A program made the translations under genes and the position numbers. From an uncultured Eubacteriales bacterium (GTDB taxonomy: Bacteria > Bacillota > Clostridia > Oscillospirales > Acutalibacteraceae), in the NCBI GenBank assembly GCA_900320925.1, contig ONUD01000068.1, forward strand, positions 1 through 9,546: a stretch of DNA of 9,546 nucleotides. Reading direction: 5' to 3'. Within the stretch, counting starts at the first letter, position 1. Each line of letters opens with the position of its first letter. Positions 1-7,017 of this stretch are shown one piece after another. The notes beneath the pieces were generated by a model. The model was given only the letters and a program-made list of their open reading frames with translations. It did not search any database and was not told the origin of the DNA.

Positions 1-18
1 ACTCCACTCTTTTGACAG

Positions 19-92
19 CGTCGCTGAGGGGATTCGAACCTCCGACCTACCGCTTAGGAGGCGGTCGCTCTATCCTGCTGAGCTACAGCGAC
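19..92 (-). tRNA. tRNA-Arg, anticodon CCU
   Basis: Reading the minus strand gives a complete cloverleaf. The seven-base acceptor stem GTCGCTG pairs perfectly with CAGCGAC, and the discriminator base is G at position 19. The D arm is GCTC/GAGC. The anticodon stem is ACCGC/GCGGT around the loop CTCCTAA, which places anticodon CCT at 56-58, reading the Arg codon AGG. The T loop is TTCGAAT. The 3' CCA is not encoded, since the next bases read CTG, so CCA must be added by nucleotidyltransferase. The T stem (GGAGG against CCCCT) has one A-C mismatch and one G-U pair, a small deviation that does not disturb the call. A strong promoter lies just upstream. Confidence 0.97.
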
Positions 93-107
93 ATAGGATA
101 CCCTCTT

Positions 108-136
108 ATTCTACAATGTTGCAGGCGGTTTGTCAA
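108..136 (-). promoter_or_regulatory. Promoter of the tRNA-Arg gene
   Basis: On the minus strand a perfect -35 TTGACA (131-136) is followed by a 17-base spacer and the -10 TAGAAT (108-113). Transcription should start near position 101, giving a 5' leader of about nine bases before the mature tRNA at 92. Strength and position fit a constitutive housekeeping sigma-A promoter for a stable RNA. Confidence 0.88.
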
Positions 137-158
137 GCGGTTTTTTGAGAAAAACCAT

Positions 159-187
159 TTGCTATTTTGGCATGAATGTTATATACT
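159..187 (+). promoter_or_regulatory. Promoter of the degV-led operon
   Basis: A -35 like TTGCTA (159-164) is separated by 17 bases from the -10 TATACT (182-187). The start of transcription would be near 194, about 30 bases before the degV start codon. It is the only convincing sigma-A-like promoter seen upstream of degV, and it diverges from the tRNA promoter, with 22 bases between the two -35 elements. Confidence 0.65.
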
Positions 188-207
188 GTAAGGAGAATGA
201 AAAAGCC

Positions 208-214
208 AAGGAGG
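208..214 (+). promoter_or_regulatory. Ribosome binding site that fixes the degV start
   Basis: AAGGAGG lies eight bases before ATG 223. The open frame continues upstream to about position 130, but that part overlaps both promoters and has no comparable ribosome binding site. The site therefore decides in favour of ATG 223; GTG 220 is a less likely alternative. Confidence 0.85.
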
Positions 215-222
215 AAAATGTG

Positions 223-1104
223 ATGTCAAAAGTAGCCATTGCCGCTGACAGCAACAGCGGGATTACCAGACATACAGCGAAAAAATGGGGAATCCATATC
301 CTGCCAATGACATTTTATGTCAATGATAAACAATACTATGAAGAGGTGGAGCTGACACAGAAGGAATTTTACAAGCTGTTGGCAGATTCCAAAACCACGG
401 TGGCAACCTCTCAGCCTGCTCCGACAGAGCTTTCGGATTTCTGGCGGAAGCTGCTCAGGGAGTATGATGAAGTGGTATATATCCCGATGTCCTCGGGGCT
501 GAGCAGTTCCTGCACGACAGCTTCCATGATTGCCAAGGATTTTGGGGGAAGAGTACACGTTGTCAATAATCAGCGAATCTCTGTGACACAGTACCAATCT
601 GTCATGGATGCCCTTGCGATGGCAAAGCAGGGGTTATCAGGAAAGCAAATCAAGGCAAGACTGGAGCGTGACAAACTGGAATCCAGTATTTATATCATGG
701 TCAATGACCTGAAATATCTCAAAAAGGGCGGCAGGATTACCACGGCAGGAGCGTTAATTGCCAATGTCATGAATTTAAAGCCGGTCTTGCAGATTCAGGG
801 CGAAAAACTGGATGCCTATGCCAAGTGCCGGGGAGTCAAGGCGGCCAAAAATACCCTGTTGGACGCCATGCACAAGGATTTTGACGGACGGTTCCGGGAG
901 TATGTCGAGCAGGGCAAAATGTCCCTGCTGTGTGCTTATTCGGATGTGTCAAGTGCCGAGGCTGAGCAGTGGCGAAAAGAAATCGAACATTCGTTTCCGG
1001 GTTTCAAGGTGAGGGGAGCAGCGTTGTCGCTCAGTATCGGATGCCATATCGGTCCGGGGTCGCTGGCCATCGCCTGCTCGAAAATGACGGAGGCAGACGC
1101 ATGA
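223..1104 (+). CDS. DegV family fatty-acid-binding protein (FakB-like)
   Basis: DegV/FakB proteins bind a fatty acid in the cytoplasm and present it to the kinase FakA, which makes acyl-phosphate for phospholipid synthesis. The 293 residues match the family's usual length of about 280-290. Visible family marks are the N-terminal DSNSGIT (9-15), TSQPAPTEL (62-70, the usual TSQP-P loop), the SSGLSS turn (90-95, the fatty-acid carboxylate site in characterised members), KKGGRI (167-172), LKPVL (185-189), and a C-terminal HIGPGS (275-280). ATG 223 is chosen because AAGGAGG sits eight bases upstream. The gene is first in a probable operon and its stop overlaps the trmB start as ATGA. No fakA partner is in the window, so the lipid role is inferred from the family and the bound lipid is unknown. 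Confidence 0.93.
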   Translation: MSKVAIAADSNSGITRHTAKKWGIHILPMTFYVNDKQYYEEVELTQKEFYKLLADSKTTVATSQPAPTELSDFWRKLLREYDEVVYIPMSSGLSSSCTTASMIAKDFGGRVHVVNNQRISVTQYQSVMDALAMAKQGLSGKQIKARLERDKLESSIYIMVNDLKYLKKGGRITTAGALIANVMNLKPVLQIQGEKLDAYAKCRGVKAAKNTLLDAMHKDFDGRFREYVEQGKMSLLCAYSDVSSAEAEQWRKEIEHSFPGFKVRGAALSLSIGCHIGPGSLAIACSKMTEADA

Positions 1105-1775
1105 GAATCAGACATAAACCGTGGGCAAAACCTGAATTGGAAGCCAGCAGCTTTTTTATACAGAACCCTGATGACATCAAGGGCAGGTGGCAGGAACAGT
1201 TTGTCAGACAGCAACCCTTGTATATCGAAATGGGCTGCGGCAAGGGCGGCTTTATTTCACAGGCAGCGTCTGCCAATCCTGCTATTAACTGGCTTGCTGT
1301 GGATATTAAATTTGAAATGCTGGGACTGGCAAAGCGAAATGTGGAGCGTGTTTATGCGGAAAAGGGACTGCCCACTGATAACGTATTGCTGACGGCACAC
1401 AATATTGAACGCATTGACCTAATGCTGGATGAGCATGACGTGACAGACAGGATCTATATCAATTTCTGCAACCCGTGGCCCCGTGCCAAGCATAAAAAAC
1501 GCCGTCTGACCCATCCCCGTCAGCTCATGCATTACCGTCAGTTTCTGAAAGACGGGGGAGAGGTGCATTTCAAAACAGATGATGATGAACTCTTTGAGGA
1601 AAGTCTGGTCTATTTTGAGGAGTGCGGTTTCCGGATTACCTATCTTACCTATGACCTGCATACAGCGGGCTATGAACCCAATATCATGACCGAACATGAA
1701 AAAATGTTTTCGGACGAGGGAATCCCTATCAAATTTCTGATAGCAGTCAAAGAGGGCGGTGCAAGTGAAGATTAA
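1101..1775 (+). CDS. trmB: tRNA (guanine-N7-)-methyltransferase TrmB
   Basis: Uses S-adenosylmethionine to make m7G at position 46 in the variable loop of tRNAs. The protein has 224 residues, normal for the family. The SAM-binding motif I is EMGCGKGGF (43-51), followed by VDIKFEMLGLAKRN (67-80). The family signature runs from NFCNPWP (121-127) to KHKKRRLTHP (130-139). Further marks are FKTDDDELFE (157-166) and the C-terminal TEHEKMF (197-203). His131, Arg134, Asp160, Thr197 and Glu200 match residues reported as important in E. coli TrmB. Position 124 is Asn where most members have the Asp of the DPW motif. ATG 1101 overlaps the degV stop by four bases and has GGAGG seven bases upstream, suggesting translational coupling. 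The TrmB identity is secure; the effect of Asn124 is not known. Confidence 0.96.
   Translation: MRIRHKPWAKPELEASSFFIQNPDDIKGRWQEQFVRQQPLYIEMGCGKGGFISQAASANPAINWLAVDIKFEMLGLAKRNVERVYAEKGLPTDNVLLTAHNIERIDLMLDEHDVTDRIYINFCNPWPRAKHKKRRLTHPRQLMHYRQFLKDGGEVHFKTDDDELFEESLVYFEECGFRITYLTYDLHTAGYEPNIMTEHEKMFSDEGIPIKFLIAVKEGGASED
1751..1756 (+). promoter_or_regulatory. Ribosome binding site that fixes the lipoprotein start
   Basis: AGAGGG inside the end of trmB is eight bases before GTG 1765 but only two bases before the in-frame GTG 1759. The spacing favours GTG 1765 as the start of the lipoprotein gene. Confidence 0.6.
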
Positions 1776-3084
1776 AATAAGTTTGCTGCTGATATGCTTT
1801 TTGCTGCTTTGCGGCTGTTCCTCTACTGCCTTGGGCGGCAATACCCTGCTGCGTCCGCCGCGGGCAACGGGGGACAAGGCGGAAATTCAGGACATCATTG
1901 CCGCTCAGGCAGGCGGCAAGTATACTTTCAAGTATCCCCAGAATGGTGATAACCGTTCTGCCATCATGATGCGGCAAGACAAGGGAAATCATGAATATGC
2001 CGTGGCACTGTACTCTCCCGATAACGATACCAAGATTAATGTTTCCATTATTTCCTGTATCAAGGAGCAATGGAAGTGTATCGGCACGTTTCAGAATACA
2101 GGTTCGGGAGTGGATCGGGTGATCTTTGCGGATCTGAACATGGACGGCACCGAGGAAATCATCATTGGCTGGAGCAATTACAGCAATGCCCAGAAAACAC
2201 TGACGGCTTATTCGGTATCCGACCAAGCCTATGAAATTGCCATTGAGGACACGTATGATGAAATGACCATTGCCGACATGACCGCTGACAACAGCAGGGA
2301 TATGATCCTCCTGTCACTGGGTACACAGAAAGATCCGCCTTGTATCAAAGTGCTGCAATATTCCGAAAAGGAAAAGAAGCCCATTGCCCGATATGCCATG
2401 GAGCTAGATCCGGGCGTCATCTCCTTTGCCAATATTACCGTGGGCAACATTGCCCAGGGACAAAGGGGCATTGTCATTGACGGGGAAAAAAGCGGAGGAC
2501 TGCTGACCTCTCAGGTGATATATCTGGACGAGGAGCATAATACCCTTGTCAATCCGCTCGTGACAGAGGATGCCAATCCCACCGCCAGAAAGGATACCAT
2601 TTATTCGCGGGATGCGGATAAGGATGCCATTATCGAGGTACCCGTCGTGACACCGCTGCCCGCAGCAGAAAAAGAAAATGCTGCCAATGTGTGCAGCATT
2701 ACGGCATGGAAGCAGTATTCCGTTTCCAATGCGGCACTTGGCACCAAACTGAATACGGTGATCAACTACAATGACCGTTATTATTTTGCCATGCCGAACC
2801 GCTGGATGAACAATGCTGTTACCGCAGTGGCCGATCCCGATACCCGCCAGATGACATTCTATGCATGGGATTCCCAAAAGCAGGCTGTCGGACAAAAGCT
2901 GCTGACCATCTTTCGTTATACATCAGAAGAATGGGAGCAGATCGATTATCAGCAATTGATTCCGCTGGAAATTGAGGGACAAAATGCAGTGTTCTGTGCA
3001 AGAATCTTTGCCGCTGCCGATGAGCAGCTCCAAATCAAGGAAAAAGAGGTTATCGCCTCTGCACGTACGTTCTGGACGAACTGA
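1765..3084 (+). CDS. Lipoprotein with VCBS/FG-GAP-like repeats, function unknown
   Basis: I do not recognise a named family. The 439-residue protein starts with two lysines, a hydrophobic stretch (5-15) and the lipobox LLCGCSS, so Cys18 should be lipidated and the protein anchored outside the cytoplasmic membrane. Several segments look like VCBS/FG-GAP propeller blades. FADLNMDGTEEIIIGW (121-136) carries a D-x-N-x-D-G calcium-loop pattern; weaker copies are IADMTADNSRDMILL (169-183), ITVGNIAQGQRGIVI (224-238) and RDADKDAIIEVP (282-293). A Pro/Ala/Glu-rich linker near 296-306 leads to a C-terminal region of about 130 residues. GTG 1765 is set by the ribosome binding site at 1751-1756; the gene overlaps trmB by 11 bases. 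It lies 15 bases before the response regulator gene, so an accessory role in sensing with the adjacent kinase is a reasonable guess, not shown by the sequence. Confidence 0.75.
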   Translation: MKIKISLLLICFLLLCGCSSTALGGNTLLRPPRATGDKAEIQDIIAAQAGGKYTFKYPQNGDNRSAIMMRQDKGNHEYAVALYSPDNDTKINVSIISCIKEQWKCIGTFQNTGSGVDRVIFADLNMDGTEEIIIGWSNYSNAQKTLTAYSVSDQAYEIAIEDTYDEMTIADMTADNSRDMILLSLGTQKDPPCIKVLQYSEKEKKPIARYAMELDPGVISFANITVGNIAQGQRGIVIDGEKSGGLLTSQVIYLDEEHNTLVNPLVTEDANPTARKDTIYSRDADKDAIIEVPVVTPLPAAEKENAANVCSITAWKQYSVSNAALGTKLNTVINYNDRYYFAMPNRWMNNAVTAVADPDTRQMTFYAWDSQKQAVGQKLLTIFRYTSEEWEQIDYQQLIPLEIEGQNAVFCARIFAAADEQLQIKEKEVIASARTFWTN

Positions 3085-3099
3085 AAGGAATGATGATGG

Positions 3100-3801
3100 A
3101 TGAAAAACATACTGGTAGCCGAGGATGAAACAGCCATAAGAGAATTTATTGTCATCAACCTGCAAAGGGCAGGCTATCAAGTGACGGAAGCCGAAAACGG
3201 TGCCGTTGCCCTTGCAAGATATGAGGAAGCCAACGGTGGTTTTGATATTGCCATCCTGGACGTGATGATGCCCGAAAAGGACGGCTTGCAGGTCTGCAAG
3301 GAACTGAGAAAGAAAAACGGCAATTTAGGCATTATCATGCTGTCGGCAAGAACGCAGGAAATGGACAAGGTGTCAGGACTCATGCTGGGGGCAGATGACT
3401 ATGTGACAAAGCCGTTCAGCCCTACCGAACTGGTGGCAAGAGTCGATGCCCTTTATCGCCGGATTGCCATTGCTGAAATGCGTTCCGAAAACAATTTCAA
3501 GGAAGAAATTCGTTCAGGTGATTTTATCCTGAATCTGAAAAACCACTCCCTGATGAAAAAGGGCAGGCTCATTGAACTCACGCAGGTGGAGTTCCAGATT
3601 ATGGAATACTTTTTCTCCAATCCGGGTACAGCACTCGACCGCAGTGCCATCTTGAAATATGTATGGGGAGAAGCCTATGTCGGAGAAGAAAAAATCGTCG
3701 ATGTCAATATCCGCCGCCTTCGCATGAAAATCGAGGATACACCTTCTTCTCCGAAATGCATTGTTACCGTCTGGGGACTCGGCTATAAGTGGGAGGCTTG
3801 A
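3100..3801 (+). CDS. Two-component response regulator, OmpR/PhoB family
   Basis: A DNA-binding transcription regulator of 233 residues. The receiver domain (about 3-118) has the acidic pair Glu8/Asp9, the phosphate-accepting Asp54 in ILDVMMPEKDG, Ser82 in MLSAR, and Lys104 in VTKPF. The C-terminal winged helix (about 137-232) shows LTQVEFQIMEYFF (160-172), the recognition-helix region VDVNIRRLRMKIE (200-212) and the closing VWGLGYKWEA typical of the OmpR/PhoB group. ATG 3100 has AAAGGA about ten bases upstream; nearby ATGs are out of frame. The stop is four bases before the kinase start, so the pair is co-translated and they are almost certainly partners. Regulated genes cannot be inferred from this window. 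Confidence 0.96.
   Translation: MKNILVAEDETAIREFIVINLQRAGYQVTEAENGAVALARYEEANGGFDIAILDVMMPEKDGLQVCKELRKKNGNLGIIMLSARTQEMDKVSGLMLGADDYVTKPFSPTELVARVDALYRRIAIAEMRSENNFKEEIRSGDFILNLKNHSLMKKGRLIELTQVEFQIMEYFFSNPGTALDRSAILKYVWGEAYVGEEKIVDVNIRRLRMKIEDTPSSPKCIVTVWGLGYKWEA
3791..3796 (+). promoter_or_regulatory. Ribosome binding site that fixes the kinase start
   Basis: GGGAGG within the last codons of the response regulator gene lies nine bases before GTG 3806. The open frame runs back to TTG 3761, but only GTG 3806 has a well-placed site. Confidence 0.65.
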
Positions 3802-3805
3802 GAGT

Positions 3806-5218
3806 GTGAGAGGTATTACAAGACGTTGGGTCATCAATACCTTTGGCGTGATTATAGTGGTGCTGTTCGTGCTGGTGGTGGCGTTTGCCGTCATCGTGCA
3901 GAGCTTCTATTATAACGATGTGTTCCAGATCCTCAACGGACGCTCGACCGAACTGGTCAATATCTTTAACAGTTCAGCGGACTTCACCGAAACCGCAAGA
4001 GATTATGTGGAAAACTTCCCCGATAAGGAATACATGGAACTCATGGTCATCAACAGTCAGGGACAGGTCATTATTACCTCCACGGGGTTTGCACCCGATA
4101 ATCAGCAGAAAATGCCGGATTATGAGCTGGCACTCAATGCCCCCAACCGCTTCGGCAACTGGCACGGCAGTCTGAATTCCGGTGAAAATGTCATGGCGAT
4201 TACAAGGGTGATTGCAGACAGCAAAAATGTTCCTTCGGGAGCAATACGCTATGTGGTGTCACTGGAGGAAGCCGACAGGAAAATCTTTATTGCCATTTTG
4301 GTAATGTGTCTGGTGGGATTGGTGGTACTGTTTTTCATCTTCGTTTCCAGCACTTATTTCCTGCGTTCCATCGTCAGACCCGTCCGTGAAATCAGTGACA
4401 CTGCCAAACGTATTGCCCAAGGAGATTTCAATGCCCGTATCAATAAATTCTACGATGATGAAATCGGCGACCTGTGCGATACCATCAACTACATGGCAGG
4501 AGAACTCGGTACGGCTGACAAAATGAAAAATGACTTCATTTCCTCCATCTCCCATGAACTGCGTACCCCCCTGACTGCCATCAAGGGCTGGGCGGAAACT
4601 ATGCAGTTTGACGGCTGCCGTGACAGGCAAACCGTGGAAAAGGGCATTGCCATCATTGTCAAGGAAACCGAACGGCTTAACGGCATTGTCGAAGAGGTGC
4701 TGGACTTCTCCCGTATCCAGCAGGACAGAATGGTGCTGATTATGGACAAGCTGGATATTCTGGCAGAACTGGACGAATCTGTCTATATGCTCAAGGAACG
4801 TGCCAATACCGAAAACAAGCACCTTGTCTATGAAGAACCCGATATTCTTCCCGTTGTCCTCGGTGACAGGAACCGTTTGCGTCAGGTATTCATCAATATT
4901 ATTGACAATGCCCTCAAATATTCGGATACAGGCGGTGTGGTGACAATCCGTGCCGAGCAGACAGAGAATATGGTGGTCATTACCATTGCCGACAACGGCT
5001 GTGGGATTCCTGCCAAAGATCTGCCGAAGGTCAAACAGAAATTCTACAAAGCCAACCAGACTGTCAGAGGTTCGGGTATCGGTCTTGCGGTGGCAGATGA
5101 AATTGTCCGCCTGCATAAAGGTACACTGGACATTGACAGTACGGAGGGTATCGGCACTACCGTGACCATTCGTATCCCTGTCATCGAGGAGGAAACCGAG
5201 ATTTCTTCGGAATCATGA
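3806..5218 (+). CDS. Membrane sensor histidine kinase (HAMP, HisKA, HATPase)
   Basis: A 470-residue kinase expected to autophosphorylate His250 and pass phosphate to Asp54 of the preceding regulator. A first membrane helix (about 9-31) and a second (about 159-184) enclose an extracytoplasmic sensor region of about 125 residues in which I recognise no named domain. A HAMP linker follows (about 185-237, with RPVREISDTAKRIAQGDF). The HisKA H box is SISHELRTPLTAIKGW (247-262). The HATPase domain has the N box NIIDNALKYS (364-373), G1 DNGCGI (397-401), the F-box region KVKQKFYKANQ (408-418) and G2 GSGIGLAV (422-429). No cytoplasmic PAS domain is present, giving a short PhoR/ResE-like layout. GTG 3806 is chosen from the GGGAGG at 3791-3796. 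All catalytic motifs are intact; the signal is unknown, and the upstream lipoprotein may take part in sensing. Confidence 0.95.
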   Translation: MRGITRRWVINTFGVIIVVLFVLVVAFAVIVQSFYYNDVFQILNGRSTELVNIFNSSADFTETARDYVENFPDKEYMELMVINSQGQVIITSTGFAPDNQQKMPDYELALNAPNRFGNWHGSLNSGENVMAITRVIADSKNVPSGAIRYVVSLEEADRKIFIAILVMCLVGLVVLFFIFVSSTYFLRSIVRPVREISDTAKRIAQGDFNARINKFYDDEIGDLCDTINYMAGELGTADKMKNDFISSISHELRTPLTAIKGWAETMQFDGCRDRQTVEKGIAIIVKETERLNGIVEEVLDFSRIQQDRMVLIMDKLDILAELDESVYMLKERANTENKHLVYEEPDILPVVLGDRNRLRQVFINIIDNALKYSDTGGVVTIRAEQTENMVVITIADNGCGIPAKDLPKVKQKFYKANQTVRGSGIGLAVADEIVRLHKGTLDIDSTEGIGTTVTIRIPVIEEETEISSES

Positions 5219-5224
5219 AAGGAG
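5218..5224 (+). promoter_or_regulatory. Ribosome binding site that fixes the TTG start of yqhQ
   Basis: AAAGGAG begins at the last base of the kinase stop codon and is seven bases before TTG 5232. The first ATG in frame falls inside the conserved GGQALMEG motif, so it would remove family sequence. TTG is therefore the likely start. Confidence 0.75.
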
Positions 5225-5231
5225 TATCGTC

Positions 5232-6194
5232 TTGAAAAGAGAAAAGGTAAAGCGTATTACCTCCATCGGCGGTCAGGCACTGATGGAGGGCATTATGATG
5301 AGAGGCCCCCTGAAATCAACCGTGGGCGTCAGAAAAAATGACGGCAGTATTGAACTGGAGGAAATCAAGCCTCTTGATTTGGTCAAAAAGCATAAAATCC
5401 TGCGTCTGCCGCTCCTGCGGGGCGTTGCCAATATGATTGACTCCCTCGTTACGGGCAACAAGGCACTCATGCTTTCCGCTGACAAGGCCATGGAGGGAGA
5501 GGAAGTGACCGAAGAGGAAATGACCAAGTTTGACAAGTGGCTGGACAAGCATTTCGGGGACAAAATGGTGAATGTCATCATGACCGTTGCCATGGTCATT
5601 GCGATTGTCTTTTGCATTGCCGTCTTTTTCTTTGTCCCCACCCTGCTGTTCAACTGGCTTGCCATGGCATTCCCTGCCATCGGTGAACAGATGATATGGC
5701 GTTCCGCTTTTGAGGGCATTGTCAGAATTATCCTGTTTTTGGTATATATGTGCCTTTGCACCCTCCAAAAAGATGTCAGACGTGTGTTCCAGTACCACGG
5801 GGCAGAACATAAAACCATTTTCTGCTATGAAAAGGGCTTGGAACTCACCGTGGAAAATGTCAGAAAGCAGATTCGCTTCCATCCCCGCTGCGGTACCAGC
5901 TTTATTGTCCTCATGCTGATTGTAGGTATCCTGATTGGCTTGTTCATTCCGTTTACCAATACATGGCTGCGTTCGGCTGTCAAGATTCTTCTCCTGCCCG
6001 TCACGGTGGGAATCGGCTATGAACTTATCAAGCTTTGCGGCAAGCATGACAATGTGATTACCCATATCATTGCCGCCCCCGGTGTCTGGATGCAGCACAT
6101 TACCACCAAAGAACCCGAAGATGACATGATTGAAGTGGCCATCGCCGCCATGAAAGACGTGATTCCCGAAAACGGGGAGGATCTTATCCAATGA
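5232..6194 (+). CDS. yqhQ: DUF1385 membrane protein, YqhQ-like
   Basis: A 320-residue member of the DUF1385 family (B. subtilis YqhQ), often labelled a predicted metal-dependent enzyme, with no role that I know to be established. The N-terminal signature is SIGGQALMEGIMMRGP (11-26). Hydrophobic segments at about 112-138, 160-177, 223-241 and 247-264 suggest four membrane helices. Between the second and third lies the most conserved block, YHGAEHKTIFCYEKG (188-202) and FHPRCGTSF (216-224); its His, Glu and Cys residues are the reason for the metal suggestion. The C terminus has APGVWMQ and TTKEP followed by MIEVAIAAM. The start is TTG with a good ribosome binding site. Its stop overlaps the prmC start as ATGA. 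From memory, DUF1385 next to prmC is a recurring arrangement in Firmicutes, hinting at a shared but unknown link. Confidence 0.93.
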   Translation: MKREKVKRITSIGGQALMEGIMMRGPLKSTVGVRKNDGSIELEEIKPLDLVKKHKILRLPLLRGVANMIDSLVTGNKALMLSADKAMEGEEVTEEEMTKFDKWLDKHFGDKMVNVIMTVAMVIAIVFCIAVFFFVPTLLFNWLAMAFPAIGEQMIWRSAFEGIVRIILFLVYMCLCTLQKDVRRVFQYHGAEHKTIFCYEKGLELTVENVRKQIRFHPRCGTSFIVLMLIVGILIGLFIPFTNTWLRSAVKILLLPVTVGIGYELIKLCGKHDNVITHIIAAPGVWMQHITTKEPEDDMIEVAIAAMKDVIPENGEDLIQ

Positions 6195-7003
6195 CTTATC
6201 GGCAGTTATATCTCCATGCCAAACACCTCCTGCCCGACTATGAAGCAAGAGCCTTGCTGGAGGACTGTTTCGGCATGGACAGAACAGGGCTTGCCCTGCA
6301 TGGGGAGGAATCTCCCGACCATGCCGAAGCATTCCTTACGGCACTCCAAAAGCGTGCTGAGGGGCTTCCTTTACAGTATGTCAGCGGCAAAGCGTTCTTT
6401 ATGGACAGGTGGTATGCTGTCGGAGAGGGCGTGCTGATTCCCCGTGATGATACCGAGGTGGCGGTCAGGGAGTGCATGAGGGGACTAAAAGGCAATGAAA
6501 CCGTCATTGACCTGTGTGCCGGCAGCGGTATTATTGCCGTGACGCTTGCCAAAGCCTTTCCTCAGCTTCAGGTGTATGCACTGGAAAAGGAGAACATTCC
6601 TTATCACTATCTCCTGCAAAATATCCGTCAGCACCGTGCCAATGTCATTCCCGTGCAGGGCGATGTTTTTTCCCCGTCTTTTGCGGACGGAATGTTTGAT
6701 GTCATTGTATCCAACCCCCCGTACATTCGTACCGGCCTCCTGCCGAGCCTGCAAAGCGAGGTGCAGTATGAACCCAAAACCGCACTGGACGGCGGTGAGG
6801 ACGGTCTGCAATTCTATCATTGCATTGCACAGCAGTGGCTTCCAAAGCTCCGTCAGGGCGGCAGGATTGTATTGGAAATAGGGGAGGAGCAGGCTTGTGA
6901 TATATCGGCACTCCTCCAAGCACACGGTATCACGCAAATGGGTATTGTCAAGGATATTCAGGGATTAGACAGGGTGATTTTTGGGACTAAAACAATCGAA
7001 TAA
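6191..7003 (+). CDS. prmC: Peptide chain release factor N5-glutamine methyltransferase
   Basis: PrmC (HemK) methylates the glutamine of the GGQ motif in release factors RF1 and RF2, raising termination efficiency. The 270 residues fit the family. The N-terminal helical domain includes PLQYVSGKAFFM (60-71) and VLIPRDDTEV (81-90, normally PR-ETE). SAM motif I is VIDLCAGSGIIAV (105-117), and the catalytic signature is SNPPYI (174-179), which binds the glutamine side chain. YEPKTALDGGEDGL (193-206) and RIVLEIGEEQ (225-234) are also typical. ATG 6191 overlaps the yqhQ stop by four bases, with GGGGAGG about ten bases upstream. The usual neighbour prfA (RF1) is absent; recA follows. The stop codon lies inside a candidate LexA box. 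Confidence 0.96.
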   Translation: MTYRQLYLHAKHLLPDYEARALLEDCFGMDRTGLALHGEESPDHAEAFLTALQKRAEGLPLQYVSGKAFFMDRWYAVGEGVLIPRDDTEVAVRECMRGLKGNETVIDLCAGSGIIAVTLAKAFPQLQVYALEKENIPYHYLLQNIRQHRANVIPVQGDVFSPSFADGMFDVIVSNPPYIRTGLLPSLQSEVQYEPKTALDGGEDGLQFYHCIAQQWLPKLRQGGRIVLEIGEEQACDISALLQAHGITQMGIVKDIQGLDRVIFGTKTIE

Positions 7004-7010
7004 ATGTTTG
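6997..7010 (+). promoter_or_regulatory. Candidate LexA (SOS) operator before recA
   Basis: CGAATAAATGTTTG matches the B. subtilis LexA box consensus CGAACRNRYGTTYC at 12 of 14 positions; the misses are T for C at position 5 and G for C at position 14. It overlaps the prmC stop codon (7001-7003) and ends seven bases before the proposed recA -35 element, a normal place for LexA repression. This is a consensus match by eye; lexA itself is not in the window. Confidence 0.7.
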
Positions 7011-7017
7011 CCCATGC

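Noticed and set aside
1..18. Terminator after the tRNA-Arg gene
   Set aside because: The minus strand here shows no hairpin and only a short A-rich stretch; any terminator must be beyond the window.
130..222. Upstream extension of the degV open frame to position 130
   Set aside because: It overlaps the -35 of the tRNA promoter and the degV promoter, lacks a ribosome binding site, and the DegV family begins at the MSKVAIAADS sequence starting at 223.
4259..5116. Minus-strand open frame opposite the histidine kinase
   Set aside because: The plus strand encodes all kinase motifs without interruption; the antisense translation resembles no family and has no ribosome binding site of note.
5316..6332. 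Long minus-strand open frame opposite yqhQ and the start of prmC
   Set aside because: It lies antisense to two well-recognised proteins, has a His/Gly/Asp-rich composition typical of a codon-bias shadow, and shows no recognisable motif.
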